Shown here piece by piece: positions 50,607-58,361 of a stretch of 64,000 nucleotides of DNA; within the stretch, counting starts at the first letter, position 1; every line of letters starts with the position of its first letter. Source of the stretch: BOG-908 sp963692875 (lineage in GTDB: Bacteria > Pseudomonadota > Alphaproteobacteria > Acetobacterales > Acetobacteraceae); NCBI GenBank assembly GCA_965198755.1, contig OZ240673.1, positions 310,001-374,000 on the forward strand, given 5' to 3'. Position numbers and translations under genes: made by a program. The notes below the pieces were generated by a model, which saw nothing but the letters and a program-made list of their open reading frames with translations, had not been told where the DNA came from and searched no databases.

Positions 50607-51595
50607 TTGCTTACGCCCGAAGCGCTCCAAGCACGATCCAGCGTTCCCCAATGCAGCATCTCGCCATCTCGCGCGAGGCTCAGCTTGTAGCGATCCGCCC
50701 CCCCCAGCAGGTCGTATGTCCTGGCGCCGTCTGCCGCGTAATGCGCAATCGCCAGCGCGTGGCACACCAGTCCCGGCTTCTCCTGCGGCGAGGCCGCCTG
50801 GGCGAAACCGCTCTGGTAGCTGTGCACCACGCCGTTGCGCATCAGCATGTAAAGCGTGCCGACGTGGCGCCCGCCAGCGGTGACGCGCAGCAGGTCGGCC
50901 TCCCCCTTCGGCCAGGCGCGCGCGATCAGCGCCAGGTGGAACGCGCGCGTTTCCGGGTCGGCAAACGCGCCCGCCTTGCCGCGCTGGCGCCAGGCTTCCT
51001 GGTGCAAGGCCACCATGTCATGGAAGTAGTCGCGTGCGGCGTTCGGCGTGCTGGCGCGGGATAGGCGCAGGTCTGGCCCGAACAGCCGCATGGACCGCCT
51101 GATCTGCGCGCGCGTGTTGCTGCTCAACGTGTCCAGATAGGGCTGGGCCAGCGCCTGCAGGTCCACGCGCGGTGCCCAGCGGCTCTGCGAGAGATGCATC
51201 CAGCCGGCCGAACGCGCCGCCAGCAGCGTGGCGTCGTTCACGCCCGACAGCACCAGGCTCGCCGCGCCGCACGCCGTGCGCAAGGCTGCAGCCGCCGCTG
51301 GCGCGTCGCGGGACGCGAGCAGGCCGTTATGCTCGATGAAGACAGAGTCCTTCGCGGGCTCGCCGGTCTGGTTCAGCCACCGGCGCCCGCGTCTGCGGCC
51401 GAGCAGGGCCAGCGCCACGTCGTGCCCGTCCTGGGTGACGCAGAGCAGCTTCGCCTTCCCGAAACGGTCCGCCACCTGACAGCCGAGGAACGTCCAACTA
51501 GTGAAGAACCCGCAGCCGACCAGGCGCTCCAGCGCCTGCCAGCGGATGGCCAGTTCGTCGAGATCGCCCAGGGGCTCGAGAGAGATTCGCTGCAC
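50540..51595 (-). CDS. GNAT-type acetyltransferase (CelD/BcsL-like)
   Basis: 351 residues. A central segment LSSNTRAQIRRSMRLFG and a C-terminal acyl-transfer part with GGRHVGTLYMLMRNGVVHSYQSGF and YDLLGGADRYKLSLAR match proteins of the CelD/BcsL family linked to cellulose and exopolysaccharide. It may decorate the nearby polymer. The last 22 residues or so (KQASSFLKKRTKKLLFPW and on) are not native: the frame runs through one hairpin and into the core of a repeat copy before reaching TGA. The natural end was probably near SASGV. Confidence 0.8.
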   Translation of the reverse strand: MQRISLEPLGDLDELAIRWQALERLVGCGFFTSWTFLGCQVADRFGKAKLLCVTQDGHDVALALLGRRRGRRWLNQTGEPAKDSVFIEHNGLLASRDAPAAAAALRTACGAASLVLSGVNDATLLAARSAGWMHLSQSRWAPRVDLQALAQPYLDTLSSNTRAQIRRSMRLFGPDLRLSRASTPNAARDYFHDMVALHQEAWRQRGKAGAFADPETRAFHLALIARAWPKGEADLLRVTAGGRHVGTLYMLMRNGVVHSYQSGFAQAASPQEKPGLVCHALAIAHYAADGARTYDLLGGADRYKLSLARDGEMLHWGTLDRAWSASGVSKQASSFLKKRTKKLLFPWARVG

Positions 51596-51796
51596 GTCGG
51601 GATAATGGACGATCGGCGTTTCCGGAGAATTGTTTTCCCGCGTTTAAGCGGTCGGTCTGGTGACGGGCTAAGCAGCCGTCACGGCGCAAGCAGGTGCACC
51701 GGCACCGGTCGTCCTGACATCTGGACGGGCCGGTGCCTGCGCGTAAGCGGCTGGCTGTCGGCGACACGTCGGGAGGTTGGCCACAGAAAAAGTAAG
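51596..51796. other. Intergenic stretch without recognised gene
   Basis: About 200 bases between the acetyltransferase start and the next repeat. Several short GC-rich inverted repeats are present (for example ACCGGCACCGGT) but no gene. It should contain the promoter of the leftward acetyltransferase. Confidence 0.45.
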
Positions 51797-51922
51797 GCAA
51801 GCGGTTCTTTTTTGAAAAAAAGAACCAAAAAACTTTTGTTCCCTGAGTACACGCTGAAGGAGACTCCGCGACAGCCGGACCAAAAGTTTTTTGCTGCTTT
51901 TTTTCAAAAAAGCAGGCCTTGC
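51797..51922 (+). repeat. Double-hairpin intergenic repeat, copy 25
   Basis: Left arm GGTTC/GAACC, right arm GCTGC...GCAGG (compensated variant, as in copy 3), core TTCCCTGAG and CTCCGCGACAGCCGGACC. Ends 27 bases beyond the Flp pilin stop. Confidence 0.91.
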
Positions 51923-51949
51923 TTTCCTTGTCCGCCGTCGCACCGACCG

Positions 51950-52120
51950 TCAGATCGACGAGCCGACATGCGAGAACAGGGTGCTCAACGTCGAGCCGAA
52001 ATTCTTGAAGATCGTCACGAGCACCAGGCCGAGGATGCTTGCGATGATGCCATACTCCAGCGCCGTCACCGCGCGCCGGTCCAACTGCAGGCACCGCATT
52101 GCGCCAGCAAACTTAACCAT
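51950..52120 (-). CDS. Flp family type IVb pilin
   Basis: 56 residues with the Flp/Fap layout: a basic leader (MVKFAGAMRCLQLDRRAVTA), the conserved LEYGIIASILGLVLV with the Glu and Tyr that follow the prepilin cleavage region, and a hydrophobic helix, ending FSHVGSSI. ATG 52120 has a GAGGCGGGA ribosome site; the frame continues to 52186 but that part is not conserved. It would be the subunit of a tight-adherence (Tad) pilus, whose other genes are not in the window. Confidence 0.87.
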   Translation of the reverse strand: MVKFAGAMRCLQLDRRAVTALEYGIIASILGLVLVTIFKNFGSTLSTLFSHVGSSI

Positions 52121-52336
52121 TCCCGCCTCCTGCGCAATCTTAGAGCGATCACGTAATGAAAATACCGCTTTTTGTTTCATTCGCACAATCTAAAAAACCG
52201 GCCGGATAAGGTATGAAATCGACGCTTCCGCGTCACATCGCTGTGAACATGCCTCAAAACAAGCAAGATTTTTACGAACGGACGACTTTGCCGGGCGTGT
52301 TCTCAAAAACCGTTCCATTCTCGCGGGGGCTGTCGA

Positions 52337-53182
52337 TCAGCACCCGAGCGTCGCGGTAATCTTGGCCACCATCGGGCGCAGCGCAGGCACGTAGCGGCAC
52401 GCGGTGAGGTCCTCCACCTCGTTGCGGTTGTAAGTCTCGAACTCGGCCTCCTTGCGTATCGCCACGTCGCTCGGATAGCCGCGGCGCAGCTTGGCCGCCC
52501 AATGAGCGCGCGAACGGGTGAAGTAGTGGTTAATCCGGGCAATGCTGTAATCCGGCGGCGCCAGGCCGAGCCCTGGCAGGATGCCGCCCAGCTCCGGCGC
52601 CGGCCACCAGGCCATGCTGCGGCCATGGGAGTCGGCGTAGCTGCCCAGCCGGTGACCGCGCAGGTCGAAGCAATGCGGATTGAGGCAGCGGTTGACGAAG
52701 CCCGGCCGGACGATCGACTTGACGTGGCGGGCAGGAAAGAAGGTCGGCAGCGCGCGGCGCAGGAAGCTCTCCAGCACCAGCCCGTCGGGGAAGTGGTTGT
52801 GGCCGTCCGCACCGTAGATCGCCCAGTGCAGTGCCACGCCGCTCCACTCGGCAAAGCGGGCGAGGAAGTCGTTGATCGTCTCGCCCTGTGTCAGCATCAG
52901 GAACTCGTCCGAATCGACAAACGCGATCCAGTCGAACTCCAGCTTGTAGGCGTCGCAGGCGGCGTCGTAGGCGGCGAGCTGGCTGGACTGGGTGATGTTG
53001 GCCCAGCGGTGATAGCGTATGTCGTGGTGCCGGCTGGCGGCCCTGATGACCTCGGCGGTGCCGTCGTCCGAAAGGTTGTCGAAGATGATCTGCGTGTCGA
53101 ACCCGGCCAGGGCATGGAAGGCGATCCACTCGGCGATGTCGCGGACCTCGTTGCGCACGATCAGGCAGATGGCGGATTTCAT
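52337..53182 (-). CDS. Glycosyltransferase family 2/92-like protein
   Basis: 281 residues of the Glyco_tranf_2_4/GT92-like group: SAICLIVRNEVRDIAEWIAF, then IIFDNLSDDGTAEVIR, and the metal-binding WIAFVDSDEFLML. The middle has VKSIVRPGFVNRCLNPHCF and INHYFTRSRAHWAAKLRRGY, typical of this group. It probably adds a sugar to a surface glycan. It is divergent from the next gene and starts with ATG 53182; the acceptor is unknown. Confidence 0.84.
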   Translation of the reverse strand: MKSAICLIVRNEVRDIAEWIAFHALAGFDTQIIFDNLSDDGTAEVIRAASRHHDIRYHRWANITQSSQLAAYDAACDAYKLEFDWIAFVDSDEFLMLTQGETINDFLARFAEWSGVALHWAIYGADGHNHFPDGLVLESFLRRALPTFFPARHVKSIVRPGFVNRCLNPHCFDLRGHRLGSYADSHGRSMAWWPAPELGGILPGLGLAPPDYSIARINHYFTRSRAHWAAKLRRGYPSDVAIRKEAEFETYNRNEVEDLTACRYVPALRPMVAKITATLGC

Positions 53183-53228
53183 GTTTCGTGCCGGCGGGAC
53201 CTAGAGTGACGGGTGAAGCACGGCCCCC

Positions 53229-53289
53229 GCGGCTTGACCAGGGTGCGGCGCCGAGCCCGCTGCTTGATCAGGGTGGGGCGCCCGGAGCC
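53229..53289. repeat. Two-unit tandem repeat of about 30 bases
   Basis: GGCTTGACCAGGGTGCGGCG and TGCTTGATCAGGGTGGGGCG begin two adjacent imperfect units between the divergent glycosyltransferase genes. It is unrelated to the double-hairpin repeat. Confidence 0.6.
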
Positions 53290-53402
53290 ACGGCGTGCGT
53301 TGCCCGGGCAGGAGCGCTCGCACAGGGCGGCGCAAACGACATAGGCCCGACGGTGCGCCGCCGCGCGGCAGGGACAGCGCGTGCTCACCTGGCGGCACGG
53401 CC

Positions 53403-54572
53403 ATGAGCCTGGCTGAGGCGCCGGTGTCGGGGGCCAGGCTGATCCAGGTCTCGCCGATGGGCAACGTCGGCAACCGGATGATCCAGTACCTGGCAGCACT
53501 CGCTTTGGCCAGCCGGGTGCCGGATGCCCGCGTGGTGCAGATCCACCTGCCCGAGTGGGGCGTCCAGATCCCGCCCGTCCCGGACAACGGCGACCGCACC
53601 GAGGTGGTCACCACGCCGGCGATCGAGCTCGACCGGCTGGCCGCTGCCTTGCGCACCGGCGCGCTGGACCGCGTGGACGTGCGTACCTACGCGCAGCGCG
53701 TGAGCAACTTCCTGCCGCCTGCCGCCTATCGCGAGCTGTTTGCCGCGCCCGCCGTGCACGGCACCGGAGAAGGCGAACTGCTGTGCAACATCCGCCAGGG
53801 CGACATACTGGACGCCCGCCACCCGGACTACGTGCTGCTGCCGATCGATTTCTACGCCGACCTGGCCGCGCAGACCGGACTGGCTCCGGTTTTCATGGGC
53901 CAGCTCGAGGAAAGCGCTTATTTGCACGCCCTGCGCGCCCGCTTCCCGGCCGCGCGTTACCTGCCCAGCCAGGGGGCAGTGGCCGACTTCGCCTGCATCC
54001 GCGCCTCGCGCCACATCGTGCCGGCGGTCAGTACGTTCAGCTGGCTGGCCGCCTGGCTGTCCGAGGCGCAGACGATCCACCTGCCGGTGGCGGGCCTGTT
54101 CAACCCGGCCCAGGCGCGCAGCACCGACCTGGTGCCGCTCGACGACCCGCGTTACCGGTTCATTGCGTTTCCGTATCACTACGCTGTGCCGGTCGCCCGG
54201 TTCGCCGAAGCCCACGCCGCGATCCGGCGCCTGTGGCAGGAGATGCGGCCGGACGCGCTGCGCGCGCTGCTCTCGCGCACGCCGCCGCAGCGGGACCCGG
54301 ACGCCTACCTCGCCGCCTACGACGAGGTAGGCTACCTGCTGCTCTACCGCGACGTGGCCGGGGCGGTCGCCGGCGGCCACATGCCGGATGGCCGCCATCA
54401 TTTTGTCCGCTACGGGTTTGCCGAAGGCAGGTTGCCGTTCCTGATGGACGGCGCGCGCTACTGCATGGCCTACCCGATCGCGGCCATCGAGCTGGCGCAG
54501 GGGGAGGCTTGGGACCCGGTGGACCACTGGATCAGGTTTGGCCGGGAGCGTGGATACCAGCGGTTCGGCTGA
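53403..54572 (+). CDS. GT11-like (alpha-1,2-fucosyltransferase fold) protein with C-terminal tandem repeats
   Basis: 389 residues, not assigned with certainty. GNVGNRMIQYLAAL (20-33) resembles the GxxGNxMFQY nucleotide loop of GT11 fucosyltransferases, CNIRQGDI (128-135) the HxRRGD-like motif, and VSTFSWLAAWL (209-219) the SSFSWWAAWL motif. Residues 303-346 and 351-389 form two related units (YLLLYRDVAGAVAGG ... HHFVRYGFAEGR, and a worn copy), a repeat often attached to glycosyltransferases. It probably modifies surface glycan together with the divergent GT2/92 gene. ATG 53403 is the family-like start. Confidence 0.6.
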   Translation: MSLAEAPVSGARLIQVSPMGNVGNRMIQYLAALALASRVPDARVVQIHLPEWGVQIPPVPDNGDRTEVVTTPAIELDRLAAALRTGALDRVDVRTYAQRVSNFLPPAAYRELFAAPAVHGTGEGELLCNIRQGDILDARHPDYVLLPIDFYADLAAQTGLAPVFMGQLEESAYLHALRARFPAARYLPSQGAVADFACIRASRHIVPAVSTFSWLAAWLSEAQTIHLPVAGLFNPAQARSTDLVPLDDPRYRFIAFPYHYAVPVARFAEAHAAIRRLWQEMRPDALRALLSRTPPQRDPDAYLAAYDEVGYLLLYRDVAGAVAGGHMPDGRHHFVRYGFAEGRLPFLMDGARYCMAYPIAAIELAQGEAWDPVDHWIRFGRERGYQRFG

Positions 54573-54703
54573 AGGCCAGGCGCCTTCAGCCGCCCTCCGA
54601 TCAACGCCGTTGCAGCCTTCATGCAAGATCGTTAACGTTCCAACGTCTACGGCAAGCCGGGCCAAGACACATGATCCCGGCACCGCGCAGGGAGATCAAC
54701 GCG

Positions 54704-54916
54704 ATGACCACCAGTGGTACTGTGAAATGGTTCAACCCGACCAAGGGCTACGGCTTCATCGAGCCGGAAACCGGCGGCAAGGACATCTTCGTCCACATCA
54801 GCGCGGTGCAGAAAGCAGGGCTGCGCAACCTCAACGAGGGACAGCGCGTCGGCTTTGAAGTCGAGCAGCAGCAGAACGGCCGCGCGGCCGCGGTCAACAT
54901 TTCGCCCCAGGCCTGA
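54704..54916 (+). CDS. Cold-shock domain protein (CspA family)
   Basis: 70 residues, one complete cold-shock domain: TVKWFNPTKGYGFIEPE (RNP1-like) and KDIFVHISAV (RNP2), followed by NEGQRVGFEVEQQ. It binds single-stranded RNA and DNA and melts RNA structure. GGGAGA lies 8 bases before the ATG at 54704. A repeat copy starts directly at the stop codon. Confidence 0.94.
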   Translation: MTTSGTVKWFNPTKGYGFIEPETGGKDIFVHISAVQKAGLRNLNEGQRVGFEVEQQQNGRAAAVNISPQA

Positions 54917-55044
54917 GCAGGCAGGCGGTTCTTTTTCGGAAAAAAGAACCAGAGAACTTTCGCCTCGGCTGCCGCGGACCGCGCCGCGCCGCACACCCGA
55001 GGGGCACGGAAGTTTTTGCTTCTTTTTTCCAAAGAAGGCTTTCT
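54917..55044 (+). repeat. Double-hairpin intergenic repeat, copy 26, diverged
   Basis: Left arm GGTTCTTTTTCGGAAAAAAGAACC, right arm GCTTCTTTTTTCCAAAGAAGG, core CGGCTGCCGCGGACC. More base changes than other copies, but both hairpins still pair. Between csp and the methyltransferase gene. Confidence 0.8.
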
Positions 55045-55051
55045 GCCGCGC

Positions 55052-55675
55052 ATGTCCAAGCTCGACGCCGACTCTGTCCGCACCGCCTACCGGCGGCAGG
55101 CTGTCTTCTACGACGCCGCCTTCGGCCGCATTTCCCGCCCTGCCAGGCTGCGTGCCATCGGCGCCATTAACGCCCTGCCCGGCACGCGCGTCCTGGAGGT
55201 GGGGGTGGGCACCGGTCTTGCCCTGCCGCTCTACGACCGCAGCAAGCGCGTCACCGGCATCGACCTGTCCGCCGACATGCTGGCCCACGCGCGCGCCAGG
55301 GTGGAGGCGGAACGCCTGACCCAGGTGGAGGCCCTGCTGGAGCAGGATGCGGAGGCCACCACCTTCCCCGACGCCAGCTTCGACATCGCTGCCAGCATGT
55401 TCGTGGCCTCCGTGGTGCCGCATCCCCGCCGTCTGCTGGCCGAGCTGCGCCGCGTCGTGCGCCCCGGCGGCCACATCCTGTTCGTCAACCACTTTGTGGC
55501 GGAGCGCGGCCTGCGGCGGGCCGTCGAGCAGGCAATGGCGCCGTGGTCCCGCGCGCTCGGATGGCATCCGGACTTCGCGCCGGCGGACCTGTTCGGCGAG
55601 GTGATGCCGGATGGGCTGAGCTTCGAGGCGTTGTCTCCTGGTGGGCTATTCAGCCTGGTGCAGGTCAGGAGTTAG
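55052..55675 (+). CDS. pmtA: Phospholipid N-methyltransferase, PmtA-like
   Basis: A class I SAM methyltransferase of 207 residues. YRRQAVFYDAAFGRISRP is the typical opening of Rhodobacter-type PmtA, then VLEVGVGTGLALPLY (SAM loop) and VTGIDLSADMLAHARARV. FDIAASMFVASVVPHPRRLL and HILFVNHF complete the fold. Such enzymes methylate phosphatidylethanolamine towards phosphatidylcholine at the membrane; ubiquinone/menaquinone-type C-methylation is the main alternative. ATG 55052 is 7 bases from the repeat edge, without a ribosome site. Confidence 0.78.
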   Translation: MSKLDADSVRTAYRRQAVFYDAAFGRISRPARLRAIGAINALPGTRVLEVGVGTGLALPLYDRSKRVTGIDLSADMLAHARARVEAERLTQVEALLEQDAEATTFPDASFDIAASMFVASVVPHPRRLLAELRRVVRPGGHILFVNHFVAERGLRRAVEQAMAPWSRALGWHPDFAPADLFGEVMPDGLSFEALSPGGLFSLVQVRS

Positions 55676-55679
55676 GCAA

Positions 55680-55809
55680 GCAAGCGCTTCTTTTTCGAGA
55701 AAAAGAAGCAAAAAGCTTTGAGTGCGGCTGTCGCGGTTCTCTCCGGCGAGCGCGCGACAACGGAGTCAAAAGTCTTTTTGGTTCTTCTTTTCAAAAAAGA
55801 ACCGCTTGC
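55680..55809 (-). repeat. Double-hairpin intergenic repeat, copy 27
   Basis: Left arm GCTTCTTTTTCGAGAAAAAG...AAGC, right arm GGTTCTTCTTTTCAAAAAAG...AACC, self-complementary core GGCTGTCGCGGTTCTCTCCG and GCGCGACAACGGAG. Starts just after the pmtA stop and precedes the cox cluster. Confidence 0.9.
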
Positions 55810-55901
55810 CTTTGCTTCCTTCAATGATGCGCTGCACCTTGATCTGTACCAGGCGCTCCGATATCGGGAGCATACAGGACCACACGGGACCCGATCCTCA
55901 G

Positions 55902-56762
55902 ATGACTTTCACAACCCGGCGTTGCGCCGCCTCCCTGGCCCTCCTGGCAGGCGTGGCGTTGCTCGCCCACCCTGCGTTGGCCCAGACGCCGGCGCCCTGG
56001 CAGATGAACATGCAGGCGGCCCACAGCCCCGTCGAGCGCGAGATCCACAACCTTAACGCGCTGGTCACCTGGATCATCGTCGGCATCACCATCTTCGTGG
56101 CCGGGCTGCTGGCCTACGTGGTGTGGCGCTACAACGCCAAGCGCAACCCGGTCGCCGGCAAGCTGTCCCACCACTCGCTGCTGGAAGTGGCCTGGACGGC
56201 GATCCCGGTGCTGATCCTGGTGGTGATCGCGGTGCCGAGCTTCCGGCTGATCTACTTCGAGGACCGCACCCACGACGCCTACATGACGGTGAAGGTGACC
56301 GGTCATCAATGGTACTGGCAGTACACCTACCCGGACGCCAAGGGCGTGCAGTTCGACAGCTACATGGTCCATGACGAGGACCTCAAGGCCGACCAGAAAA
56401 ACCTGCGCCACCTGGCGGTGGACAACCAGCTCGTGCTGCCGGCCGGCAAGGACATCCGTATCCTGACCACCAGCGGCGACGTGATCCATAGCTTCTTCAT
56501 TCCCAGCCTGGGCGTGCAGCGCTACGCCATCCCCGGCCGTACCATCGAGACCTGGGTGCGGGTGGACCAGCCCGGCGACTATTACGGCGAGTGCAACCAG
56601 ATCTGTGGCACGAACCACAGCGTCATGCCGATTTCCATCCATGCGGTCAGCGAACAGGACTTCAAAACCTGGCTCGCGGCAGCACCTGCTAAGTTCAAGG
56701 ACGCCAGCCTGGACAGCGGGACGCGCTACGCGCTCGTCACCCCGCAGGCCTCGGAGCACTGA
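55902..56762 (+). CDS. ctaC: Cytochrome c oxidase subunit II
   Basis: 286 residues: a signal peptide (cleavage near PALAQ), two transmembrane helices (about 55-75 and 95-115), and a periplasmic cupredoxin domain. TGHQWYWQYTY is the electron-entry patch. CuA ligands are His196, Cys231, Cys235, His239 and Met242 in GECNQICGTNHSVMPIS. Position 233, whose backbone carbonyl binds copper, is Gln instead of the common Glu, a variant that occurs in other bacteria. There is no fused cytochrome c domain. First gene of the aa3 oxidase cluster; ctaD starts 1 base after its stop. Confidence 0.94.
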   Translation: MTFTTRRCAASLALLAGVALLAHPALAQTPAPWQMNMQAAHSPVEREIHNLNALVTWIIVGITIFVAGLLAYVVWRYNAKRNPVAGKLSHHSLLEVAWTAIPVLILVVIAVPSFRLIYFEDRTHDAYMTVKVTGHQWYWQYTYPDAKGVQFDSYMVHDEDLKADQKNLRHLAVDNQLVLPAGKDIRILTTSGDVIHSFFIPSLGVQRYAIPGRTIETWVRVDQPGDYYGECNQICGTNHSVMPISIHAVSEQDFKTWLAAAPAKFKDASLDSGTRYALVTPQASEH

Positions 56763-56763
56763 G

Positions 56764-58356
56764 ATGTCAGCCACTACGCACGACGCCCATGACCACGCGC
56801 ACGACCACCAGCTGACGTTCGCGCAGCGCTGGATGTTCAGCACCAATCACAAGGACATCGGCACCCTCTACCTGATCTTCGCGGTGATTGCCGGGCTGAC
56901 CGGCGGTGCGCTGTCGATCATCATGCGGGCGCAGCTGCAGCACCCCGGCAACACCATCGTCACCAGCGGGCAGGAGTGGAACACGATCGTGACGGCTCAC
57001 GGCCTGATCATGATCTTCTTCACCATCATGCCGGCGATGATCGGCGGCTTCGGCAACTGGTTCATCCCGCTGATGATCGGGGCGCCGGACATGGCGTTCC
57101 CGCGGCTAAACAACATCAGCTTCTGGCTGCTGATCCCGGCGTTCGCGCTGATCATCACCGGCCTGCTGATGGGTGAGAGCGGGTCCGGCTGGACGCTCTA
57201 CCCGCCGCTGTCCAACGCGACCTACGAGTCCGGCCCCGGCATGGACTTCACCCTGTTCGCGCTGCATTTGGCCGGCGTGTCCTCGTTGCTCGGCGCGCTG
57301 AACTTCATCACCACCATCTTCAACATGCGCACCCCGGGCATGACGCTGCACAAGATGCCGCTGTTCATCTGGGCGATGCTGGTGACCGCCTTCCTGCTGC
57401 TGCTCAGCCTGCCGGTGCTGGCCGGTGCCATCACCATGCTGATCTTCGACCGCAACTTCGGCACCAGCTTCTTCGACCCGCAGGGTGGTGGCGACCCGGT
57501 GCTGTGGCAGCACCTGTTCTGGTTCTTCGGCCACCCAGAGGTGTACATCCTGATCCTGCCGGGCTTCGGCATCATCAGCCACGTGGTCAGCACCTTCAGC
57601 AAGAAGCCGGTGTTCGGCTACCTCGGCATGGCCTACGCGATGGTGGCCATCGGCGTGGTCGGTTTCGTGGTGTGGGCGCACCACATGTTCGTCTCCGGCA
57701 TCTCGGTGGACACGCGGGCCTACTTCATGGCGGCGACGATGATCATCGCGGTGCCGACCGGCATCAAGATTTTCTCGTGGATCGCCACGATGTGGGGCGG
57801 CTCGATCGAGATGAAGACGCCGATGCTGTTCGCCATCGGCTTCATCTTCCTGTTCACCGTCGGCGGTGTGACCGGCGTGGTGCTGTCCAACGCCGGCCTG
57901 GACCAGATCCTGCACAACACCTACTACGTGGTGGCGCACTTCCACTACGTGCTGTCGCTGGGCGCGGTGTTCGCAATCTTTGCAGGCTGGTACTACTGGA
58001 TCGGCAAGATGAGCGGTCACCAGTATCCCGAGTTCTGGGGTAAGGTGCATTTCTGGGTGACGTTCGTCGGCGTGAACCTGACGTTCTTCCCGATGCACTT
58101 CCTGGGCGCCGCCGGCATGCCGCGGCGCTATCCGGACTACCCTGACGCCTTTGCCGGCTGGAACTACGTGGCCTCGATCGGCTCCTACGTGGGTGCGCTG
58201 TCGGTGCTGATCTTCCTCTACGTCGTCTTCCGCACGTTCACCTCGAAGGAGGCGGTGGCGGACAATTACTGGGGCGAGGGTGCGACCACGCTGGAGTGGA
58301 CGGTGAGCTCGCCGCCGCCGTTCCACACCTTCGAAGAACTGCCGCGGTTCAGGTAA
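56764..58356 (+). CDS. ctaD: Cytochrome c oxidase subunit I (aa3 type)
   Basis: Catalytic haem-copper subunit, 530 residues with 12 transmembrane helices. The low-spin haem ligands are in VTAHGLIMIFF and VVAHFHYVLS; CuB and the Tyr crosslink in WFFGHPEVYILILPGFG and WAHHMFVSG. The K-channel sequence and the D-channel entrance GNWFIPLMIGAPDMAFPRLNN are intact, which indicates an A-type proton-pumping oxidase. A His-rich start (THDAHDHAHDHQ) precedes the first helix. Confidence 0.97.
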   Translation: MSATTHDAHDHAHDHQLTFAQRWMFSTNHKDIGTLYLIFAVIAGLTGGALSIIMRAQLQHPGNTIVTSGQEWNTIVTAHGLIMIFFTIMPAMIGGFGNWFIPLMIGAPDMAFPRLNNISFWLLIPAFALIITGLLMGESGSGWTLYPPLSNATYESGPGMDFTLFALHLAGVSSLLGALNFITTIFNMRTPGMTLHKMPLFIWAMLVTAFLLLLSLPVLAGAITMLIFDRNFGTSFFDPQGGGDPVLWQHLFWFFGHPEVYILILPGFGIISHVVSTFSKKPVFGYLGMAYAMVAIGVVGFVVWAHHMFVSGISVDTRAYFMAATMIIAVPTGIKIFSWIATMWGGSIEMKTPMLFAIGFIFLFTVGGVTGVVLSNAGLDQILHNTYYVVAHFHYVLSLGAVFAIFAGWYYWIGKMSGHQYPEFWGKVHFWVTFVGVNLTFFPMHFLGAAGMPRRYPDYPDAFAGWNYVASIGSYVGALSVLIFLYVVFRTFTSKEAVADNYWGEGATTLEWTVSSPPPFHTFEELPRFR

Positions 58357-58361
58357 GCACA

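Noticed and set aside
53179..53499. Minus-strand ORF with TLIKQ/TLVKP segments
   Set aside because: It overlaps the divergent promoter region and the start of the GT11-like gene; only the tandem DNA repeat is convincing.
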